Assembly (NCBI GenBank): GCA_910586095.1
Contig: CAJUHQ010000063.1
Coordinates: 1 to 21,281 of the forward strand
Direction: 5' to 3'
Length of the DNA stretch: 21,281 nucleotides
From: an uncultured Lachnospiraceae bacterium
GTDB lineage: Bacteria > Bacillota > Clostridia > Lachnospirales > Lachnospiraceae
Under the pieces are notes generated by a model, which was not told where the DNA came from, did no database searches, and worked only from the letters and a program-made list of their open reading frames with translations. Made by a program: the position numbers and the translations under genes. This document shows, in pieces, positions 15,646 through 21,281 of this stretch (position 1 is the first letter of the stretch; every line of letters begins with the position of its first letter).

Positions 15646-15710
15646 AAACACCTAATAAGCTAAAGAGTTTACACAAAGACGTTTTAGTTTATTGGGTGTT
15701 TTATTAGTGT
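15646..15710 (+). terminator. Rho-independent terminator after chemoreceptor gene
   Basis: An 18-bp stem pairs 15647-15664 (AACACCTAATAAGCTAAA) with 15683-15700 (TTTAGTTTATTGGGTGTT), with two G-U pairs, followed by a T-rich tail. It separates the chemoreceptor from the carA promoter. Confidence 0.85.
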
Positions 15711-15733
15711 TTTGTTAGAAGAAAATCTTTTCC

Positions 15734-15762
15734 TTGAAGCTCAAAATTTCTTGTGGTATAAT
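15734..15762 (+). promoter_or_regulatory. Sigma-A promoter of carAB
   Basis: TTGAAG (15734-15739) is followed by a 17-nt spacer and TATAAT (15757-15762), with TG one base upstream of the -10. The predicted start near 15769 leaves a leader of about 57 nt. That is too short for a PyrR-type attenuator, and no terminator hairpin is seen in it. Confidence 0.8.
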
Positions 15763-15825
15763 TAGGCGATTATGCGAAAGAAAATATAGAAATTCGCAAG
15801 CTGTTGGCAACATGGGAGATGAATC

Positions 15826-17052
15826 ATGAAGGCATTTTTAATATTGGAAGATGGAACTGTATTTGAAGGTGTGCATATCGGTGCAAACAGAGAAATCATA
15901 AGTGAAATCGTATTTAACACATCAATGGCTGGATATCTCGAAGTACTTACAGATCCATCCTATGCGGGACAGGCTGTGTGTATGACCTATCCGCTGATAG
16001 GAAATTATGGGATTTGTATGGATGATATGGAGTCTAGTAAAACGTGGATCGATGGTTTTATTGTCAGAGAGCTATCTAGAAAATTTAGTAATTTTAGAGC
16101 AGATTTTTCGATTCAGGAATTTTTAGAAAAGAATAATGTGCCTGGTATTTCGGGCATTGACACTAGAGCACTGACAAAACTATTGCGCGAAAAAGGTACA
16201 ATGAATGGCATGATTACCACCGACGAAAACTATGAGTTGGATAGTATTTTACCTCAATTAAAGACATATACGACTAAAAAGGTAGTAGAAAAAGTTACCT
16301 GTAAAGAGAAATATATATTGACGGGAGTAACCAATCTTGCACAAAATGGTGCATATTCGGGAAGTGCTAGGTTTAGTAAGGAAGCATACGAAAAAGGTGA
16401 GAGGGAAAAGGTGCCATCACTAGTACGTCAATTAAATGGTATGGGAAAGAAAGTAGCATTGCTTGACTTGGGGGCAAAAGGCAATATCGCACGTTCACTA
16501 CAGGCAAGGGGATGCGATGTAATAGTATATCCTGCCAATACACCTGCATCAGAGATAATTGCAGCAAGTCTAGATGGCATTATGCTCTCAAATGGACCAG
16601 GAGATCCTAAAGAATGTGTGTCTATTATCGCTCAGATCAGGAAGTTATATGATACAGATATTCCTATTTTTGCTATTTGTTTAGGGCATCAGCTCATGGC
16701 ACTTGCCACTGGAGCAGATACCTATAAAATGAAGTATGGGCATCGTGGTGGTAATCATCCAGTAAAAGATTTAGAGACTGGAAGAGTCTATATTTCCTCT
16801 CAAAATCATGGGTATGTAGTCGATATGGACAAGCTAGATCCCAGTATCGCAGTCCCTGCTTTTGTCAATGTAAATGATGGAACAAATGAAGGATTGCGCT
16901 ATACAGGCAAACGCATTTTTACAGTCCAGTTTCACCCTGAGGCATGCTGTGGCCCACAGGATTCGAGTTATTTATTTGACCGATTTATTCACATGATGGA
17001 ACAACATCATGTTGAGATGGAACAATGTGCAAAGACGGAGGTGACAAAATAA
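15826..17052 (+). CDS. carA: Carbamoyl-phosphate synthase, small (glutaminase) subunit
   Basis: 408 aa, slightly longer than the common 355-385. It hydrolyses glutamine and delivers ammonia to CarB. The N-terminal CarA domain has TDPSYAGQAVCMTYPLIGNY and PGISGIDTRALTKLLREKGT. The class I glutaminase has the oxyanion-loop motif SNGPGDP, nucleophile Cys285 in FAICLGHQ, and His370 with Glu372 in VQFHPEA, so the triad is complete. Part of the extra length is at residues 175-205 and part at the C-terminus (about 10-15 residues). The start has GGGAGATGA just upstream. The stop overlaps the carB start by one base (TAATG), which implies coupled translation. Confidence 0.96.
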   Translation: MKAFLILEDGTVFEGVHIGANREIISEIVFNTSMAGYLEVLTDPSYAGQAVCMTYPLIGNYGICMDDMESSKTWIDGFIVRELSRKFSNFRADFSIQEFLEKNNVPGISGIDTRALTKLLREKGTMNGMITTDENYELDSILPQLKTYTTKKVVEKVTCKEKYILTGVTNLAQNGAYSGSARFSKEAYEKGEREKVPSLVRQLNGMGKKVALLDLGAKGNIARSLQARGCDVIVYPANTPASEIIAASLDGIMLSNGPGDPKECVSIIAQIRKLYDTDIPIFAICLGHQLMALATGADTYKMKYGHRGGNHPVKDLETGRVYISSQNHGYVVDMDKLDPSIAVPAFVNVNDGTNEGLRYTGKRIFTVQFHPEACCGPQDSSYLFDRFIHMMEQHHVEMEQCAKTEVTK

Positions 17053-20000
17053 TGCCGCGCAATCAAGATGTCAAAAAAGTATTGGTGATCGGTTCTGGAC
17101 CAATTGTCATTGGGCAAGCAGCAGAATTTGACTATGCAGGAACACAGGCATGCCGTTCCTTAAAGGAAGAAGGCGTAGAAGTAGTGCTAGTCAATTCCAA
17201 TCCAGCAACCATCATGACGGATAGAGATATTGCAGATAAAGTTTATATCGAACCTTTGACAACAAGGATTCTAGAGCAGATTATCGAGAAAGAACAGCCA
17301 GATTCTATTCTGCCAACACTGGGGGGACAAGCAGGTTTAAATCTTGGTATGGAATTAGAAGAGAGTGGATTTCTGGCGGCACACAATGTCCGATTGCTCG
17401 GAACAACAGCGGCTACGATTCGCAAGGCGGAGGATCGACAAGAATTTAAGGATACAATGGAAAAAATTGGAGAGCCTTGCGCAGCATCCTTAGTTGTGGA
17501 GAATGTGGAGGATGGTGTAGCGTTTACCAATACGATTGGATATCCTGTAGTATTGCGTCCAGCATACACGCTAGGCGGAAGTGGCGGAGGTATTGCACAC
17601 AATCAAGTAGAATTAGAAGAAATTCTTGAAAATGGGTTGCGTCTTTCGCGTGTAGGACAAGTGTTAGTTGAGCGTTGCATTGCAGGTTGGAAAGAAATTG
17701 AATATGAGGTAATGCGCGACGGTGCAGGCAATTGTATCACCGTCTGCAATATGGAAAATATTGATCCTGTGGGAGTTCACACAGGGGATAGCATTGTTGT
17801 GGCACCTTCTCAGACATTGAGTGATAAAGAGTATCAGATGCTTCGCACATCTGCGCTAAATATTATCTCAGAGTTGGGGATCACAGGTGGATGCAATGTT
17901 CAGTTTGCACTTCATCCAACCAGTTTTGAGTACTGTGTGATTGAGGTAAATCCACGTGTAAGCCGTTCGTCAGCGCTGGCGTCAAAAGCGACAGGGTATC
18001 CTATTGCAAAAGTAGCAGCAAAGATTGCTCTTGGATACACGTTAGATGAGATTAAAAATGTGGTTACTGGTAAGACATACGCCAGTTTTGAGCCAACGCT
18101 CGATTATTGTGTTGTGAAAATGCCACGTCTTCCATTTGATAAATTTATCACAGCAAAGAGAACACTCACCACGCAGATGAAGGCGACAGGTGAGGTGATG
18201 AGTATCTGCACTAATTTTGAGGGCGCATTGATGAAGGCGATTCGCTCGTTAGAACAACATGTGGATTGTCTAAGAAGCTATGACTTTACAAATCTTGATC
18301 CAGATCTATTAATCAAGCGTCTCGCAAAGGTGGACGATCAGAGGATTTATGTGATTGCAGAAGCGCTCCGAAAAGGGGTTAGCTGTGAAAAGATTTGTGA
18401 TGTGACAAAAATAGACATGTGGTTTGTCGATAAGATTGCCCATCTCGTAGAGATGGAACACATGTTAGAAACACAACCTCTTACAGTGGAGCTTTTGCGG
18501 GAAGCCAAAAGAATGGAATTTCCCGATCAGGTGATTGCTAGACTCACAGGTAAAGAAGCAGAAGAAATCAAACAGATGCGTTATGACAATCAGATTGTGG
18601 CGGCATTTAAGATGGTAGATACTTGTGCAGCCGAATTTGAAGCTAGCACGCCGTATTATTACTCTTGTTTTGAGGGAGTCAATGAGGTGGTGGAAACCAC
18701 CCCAGATAAAAAAGTTTTGGTGTTAGGGTCTGGGCCTATTCGTATCGGGCAAGGTATTGAGTTTGATTACTGTTCTGTACATGCCACATGGGCATTTTCA
18801 CGCGCGGGATATGAGACGATTATTATCAACAATAATCCTGAGACAGTGAGCACTGACTTTGATATTGCAGATAAATTGTATTTTGAGCCACTTACACCAG
18901 AAGACGTAGAAAATATTGTAAAAATTGAGAAACCTGATGGAGCCGTAGTGCAGTTTGGCGGGCAGACAGCAATTAAGTTGACAGAAAGCCTAATGAAAAT
19001 GGGAGTTCCTATTTTGGGCACAAAGGCAGAAGATGTCGATGCAGCAGAAGATAGAGAACTATTTGACCAAATTCTTGAGCAGACACAGATTCCACGCGCA
19101 GCAGGAGGAACTGTCTACACAGCAAAGGAGGCAAAGGAAGTAGCGAATCGATTGGGATATCCTGTGCTTGTGCGCCCATCTTATGTGCTTGGAGGACAGG
19201 GGATGCAGATTGCCATCTCAGATGAGGAAATTGAGGAGTTTATGGCAATTATCAATCGTATAGCCCAAGATCATCCCATTCTTGTCGATAAATATTTGCA
19301 AGGCAAGGAGCTTGAGGTAGATGCTGTGTGCGATGGCACAGATATTTTGATTCCTGGCATTATGGAGCATATAGAGAGAACGGGAGTTCACTCTGGTGAT
19401 TCGATTTCAGTTTATCCAGCACACACCATTAGCAATAAGGTGAAAGAGACAATAGCAGAGTATACAAGACGTCTTGCAAAAGCATTACATGTAAAAGGGT
19501 TGATTAATATTCAATTTATTGCGGTTGGGGAGGATGTGTATGTTATAGAAGTCAATCCACGTTCTTCGCGAACGGTTCCCTATATCAGTAAAGTCACAGG
19601 GATTCCCATCGTGGATCTCGCCACAGAAGTGATTATTGGAAAGACGATTCGTGAGTTAGGATATGAGCCTGGGTTGCAAAAAGAATCAGAGTATATAGCG
19701 ATTAAAATGCCAGTATTTTCCTTTGAAAAGATTCGTGGTGCAGAAATTAGTCTAGGCCCAGAAATGAAATCTACAGGAGAGTGTTTAGGTATCGCAAAGA
19801 ACTTTAATGAGGCACTTTATAAGGCATTTCTCGGCGCTGGAATTGACTTGCCTAAGCATAAACAAATGATTATTACCGTGAAGGATGCAGATAAAGGGGA
19901 AGCCATTGAGATTGGAAGGCGTTTTGAGAGACTTGGATATACAATCTACGCGACACGAAGTACTGCAAAAGCGCTGAATGATGCAGGAGTCAAGGCACGA

Positions 20001-20249
20001 AAGGTCAATAAAATTCATCAGGAATCGCCCACAGTAATGGACTTAATCTTAGGACATAAAATTGATCTTGTGATTGATACACCAACACAGGGACGCGATA
20101 AGTCACGGGATGGATTTTTGATTCGAAGAGTATCCATTGAGACAGGTGTCAATTGTCTAACTTCTCTCGATACAGCAAGAGCCCTCGCATCAAGTCTAGA
20201 AAGCAAACAGGATACGCCACTTACTCTAGTCAATATTGGTGAATTGTAA
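17052..20249 (+). CDS. carB: Carbamoyl-phosphate synthase, large subunit
   Basis: 1065 aa, normal for the family. I chose the ATG at 17052, which has CGGAGGTGA upstream and gives MPRNQDVKKVLVIGSGPIVI; an upstream in-frame ATG at 17025 lies within carA. The protein is duplicated. The first ATP-grasp half (about 1-400, making carboxyphosphate) has metal ligands Glu298 and Asn300 in EVNPRVSRSS. An oligomerisation region follows (about 400-550). The second half (about 551-930, phosphorylating carbamate) starts with KKVLVLGSGPIRIGQGIEF and has Glu833 and Asn835 in EVNPRSSRT. The last ~130 residues form the MGS-like allosteric domain (YTIYATRSTAKAL), where UMP or ornithine act in known enzymes. No pyr or arg gene is adjacent, so the pathway it mainly serves is not shown. 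Confidence 0.97.
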   Translation: MPRNQDVKKVLVIGSGPIVIGQAAEFDYAGTQACRSLKEEGVEVVLVNSNPATIMTDRDIADKVYIEPLTTRILEQIIEKEQPDSILPTLGGQAGLNLGMELEESGFLAAHNVRLLGTTAATIRKAEDRQEFKDTMEKIGEPCAASLVVENVEDGVAFTNTIGYPVVLRPAYTLGGSGGGIAHNQVELEEILENGLRLSRVGQVLVERCIAGWKEIEYEVMRDGAGNCITVCNMENIDPVGVHTGDSIVVAPSQTLSDKEYQMLRTSALNIISELGITGGCNVQFALHPTSFEYCVIEVNPRVSRSSALASKATGYPIAKVAAKIALGYTLDEIKNVVTGKTYASFEPTLDYCVVKMPRLPFDKFITAKRTLTTQMKATGEVMSICTNFEGALMKAIRSLEQHVDCLRSYDFTNLDPDLLIKRLAKVDDQRIYVIAEALRKGVSCEKICDVTKIDMWFVDKIAHLVEMEHMLETQPLTVELLREAKRMEFPDQVIARLTGKEAEEIKQMRYDNQIVAAFKMVDTCAAEFEASTPYYYSCFEGVNEVVETTPDKKVLVLGSGPIRIGQGIEFDYCSVHATWAFSRAGYETIIINNNPETVSTDFDIADKLYFEPLTPEDVENIVKIEKPDGAVVQFGGQTAIKLTESLMKMGVPILGTKAEDVDAAEDRELFDQILEQTQIPRAAGGTVYTAKEAKEVANRLGYPVLVRPSYVLGGQGMQIAISDEEIEEFMAIINRIAQDHPILVDKYLQGKELEVDAVCDGTDILIPGIMEHIERTGVHSGDSISVYPAHTISNKVKETIAEYTRRLAKALHVKGLINIQFIAVGEDVYVIEVNPRSSRTVPYISKVTGIPIVDLATEVIIGKTIRELGYEPGLQKESEYIAIKMPVFSFEKIRGAEISLGPEMKSTGECLGIAKNFNEALYKAFLGAGIDLPKHKQMIITVKDADKGEAIEIGRRFERLGYTIYATRSTAKALNDAGVKARKVNKIHQESPTVMDLILGHKIDLVIDTPTQGRDKSRDGFLIRRVSIETGVNCLTSLDTARALASSLESKQDTPLTLVNIGEL

Positions 20250-20260
20250 CAGGATTTTTT

Positions 20261-20300
20261 AGTAATCGTTCAGTGTTGTTTGCCTGAACGATTACTTTTC
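20261..20300 (+). terminator. Rho-independent terminator after carAB
   Basis: A perfect 13-bp stem pairs AGTAATCGTTCAG (20261-20273) with CTGAACGATTACT (20284-20296), with a 10-nt loop and a TTTTC tail, starting 11 nt after the carB stop. Confidence 0.9.
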
Positions 20301-20343
20301 TAATTATATACAGATGGTGAATAGAGTCATAAGGCTTGACAGA

Positions 20344-20372
20344 TGGTCAAACTTACATGACAGTTGTATAAG
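20344..20372 (+). promoter_or_regulatory. Candidate promoter of phosphoesterase gene, overlapping a Tn5-mosaic-end-like sequence
   Basis: TGGTCA (20344-20349), a 17-nt spacer and TATAAG (20367-20372) form a moderate sigma-A promoter, starting transcription about at 20379, just before the ribosome site GGAGGGGG (20381-20388). The -10 lies inside TGTATAAGAGACAG (20365-20378), which is identical to the last 14 bases of the Tn5 mosaic end. Three copies of ACAGATGG lie at 20310, 20339 and 20375. Confidence 0.4.
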
Positions 20373-20390
20373 AGACAGATGGAGGGGGAT

Positions 20391-21164
20391 ATGGCAGGAA
20401 AAATCTATGTGACAGGAGACTGTCATTATAATTATAAAAAATTTAATACAAAAAACTTTTCAGAACAACAGCAGTTAGATAAGCAAGATTACATACTAAT
20501 TTGCGGAGATTTTGGAGGAGTTTGGGATCTGCAAGGTGAGAGTTCTGATGAAAAGCATTGGATGGATTGGATGGACCAAAAGTCGTATACAACATTGTTT
20601 GTCGATGGAAATCATGAGAATTTTGACAGATTAAACCAATATCCTGTGGAGCAATGGAATGGTGGAAATGTGCACAAAATTCGACCATCCGTTATTCATT
20701 TAATGAGGGGACAGGTCTATGACATTGCGGGCAAAAAAATTTTTTCTTTTGGAGGAGCTGCCAGTCATGACACGGCAGGAGGAATTCTTAACACAGACGA
20801 TCCCTCTTTTAAAATCAAGAGAAAAATGTTAGACAAACAATGGATACCCTATCGCATTAATCATATAAGCTGGTGGAAGGAAGAACTTGCATCAAACCAA
20901 GAGATACAAGAGGCACAAAGAAATTTGCAAAAATGTCACTACTCAGTGGACTATATCATTACACATTGCTGCTCATCTAGCACACAAAAACAGCTTGGCG
21001 TACATGGATTGTATGGCAAAAATATACAGACAGAATTTTTAGATTGGGTCAAGACAAACGTGTCATTTAAGAAGTGGTATTTTGGACATTATCATATGGA
21101 TAAAATAGTGAATGACAGCGAAGTCCTTTTGTATGACAAAATTCTTTCGTTGGAAAACTCCTGA
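20391..21164 (+). CDS. Calcineurin-like metallophosphoesterase
   Basis: 257 aa from the ATG at 20391, chosen for the GGAGGGGG site. In-frame extension upstream to 20364 would add an N-terminus beginning YKRQ encoded by the mosaic-end-like sequence and should be discounted. The dimetal motifs appear in order: GDCHYN (near residue 8), CGDFGGVWD (near 39), DGNHENF (near 72), THCC (near 190) and GHYHMD (near 233). Together they give the Asp, His and Asn ligands of the family. The protein is soluble with no signal peptide. The substrate could be a phosphoprotein, a nucleotide or another phosphodiester, and nothing in the context decides. It follows the carAB terminator and so is probably its own unit. 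Confidence 0.85.
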   Translation: MAGKIYVTGDCHYNYKKFNTKNFSEQQQLDKQDYILICGDFGGVWDLQGESSDEKHWMDWMDQKSYTTLFVDGNHENFDRLNQYPVEQWNGGNVHKIRPSVIHLMRGQVYDIAGKKIFSFGGAASHDTAGGILNTDDPSFKIKRKMLDKQWIPYRINHISWWKEELASNQEIQEAQRNLQKCHYSVDYIITHCCSSSTQKQLGVHGLYGKNIQTEFLDWVKTNVSFKKWYFGHYHMDKIVNDSEVLLYDKILSLENS

Positions 21165-21210
21165 AAAATATATAAACAAAAGTTGATAGTAAAATTGGAT
21201 TACGTAATTG

Positions 21211-21281
21211 GTGAAATATGTTATACCATTTCAGGCCGTATGGCCATCCATGCTATGAAAGTCGAAGGCTTTCATAGCAAT
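21211..21281 (+). repeat. Dispersed palindromic repeat, copy 2
   Basis: Same element as at 8271-8324, 47 nt after the phosphoesterase stop. This copy keeps an 11-bp terminal hairpin, TGCTATGAAAG (21251-21261) with CTTTCATAGCA (21269-21279), and a 6-bp hairpin TGAAAT/ATTTCA upstream of the GGCC-GTAT-GGCC core. It may continue past the window end. In this position it could also serve as the 3' end of the phosphoesterase transcript. Confidence 0.75.

Noticed and set aside
15763..15825. Possible pyrimidine- or arginine-responsive attenuator in the carA leader
   Set aside because: The leader is only about 57 nt with no terminator or antiterminator pairing beyond a 5-bp GCGAA/TTCGC stem, so no PyrR, T-box or similar element can be supported.

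Overview
The window looks like chromosome of a low-GC Gram-positive member of the Clostridia, most likely a Lachnospiraceae-type gut or rumen anaerobe. This is inferred from the AT-rich composition, strong AGGAGG-type ribosome binding sites, clostridial-looking GltB, CarA and CarB proteins, and a domain-swapped GH3 glucosidase of the kind known from Ruminococcus. No tRNA, rRNA, CRISPR array, transposase, integrase or phage structural gene was seen. Most of the window is ordinary metabolic chromosome with small accessory genes between the conserved blocks.

Layout. 1-1006: the 3' end of a YihY/BrkB-like membrane protein gene, translationally coupled by a 4-nt overlap to a 56-codon cysteine-bearing ORF. 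1057-1497 (minus): a membrane-anchored SH3b protein with a clear promoter and a ~130-nt leader. 2009-8179: gltB and gltD, the two subunits of NADPH glutamate synthase. A promoter, a terminator-like hairpin and a possible 27-codon leader ORF lie upstream of gltB, and a strong terminator follows gltD. 8260-9911: a palindromic dispersed repeat, an unknown lipoprotein and an SMI1/KNR4 (SUKH) protein. 9990-12509: a GH3 glycosidase with its C-terminal domains placed before its catalytic barrel. 12639-13904 (minus): a tandem pair of short chromate-transporter-family proteins. 14139-15635: a six-TM chemoreceptor without an extracytoplasmic sensor domain. 15826-20249: the carA-carB operon, with a near-consensus promoter and a strong terminator. 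20391-21164: a calcineurin-like metallophosphoesterase. A second copy of the dispersed repeat closes the window.

Functional picture. GltBD makes glutamate from glutamine and 2-oxoglutarate. CarAB uses glutamine nitrogen for carbamoyl phosphate, which feeds pyrimidines and arginine. Both are glutamine-consuming nitrogen-assimilation modules, but they have separate promoters and terminators. The other genes look like independent one- or two-gene units.

I did not find a clearly new multi-gene system. The signals most worth checking are non-coding: (i) an ~80-nt leader element found upstream of two unrelated minus-strand genes, (ii) the gltB leader hairpin overlapped by a small ORF, (iii) a two-copy palindromic repeat, (iv) possible pseudoknot-type pairing directly upstream of the GH3 gene, and (v) a 14-nt match to the Tn5 mosaic end upstream of the phosphoesterase, which may be a sequencing artefact.
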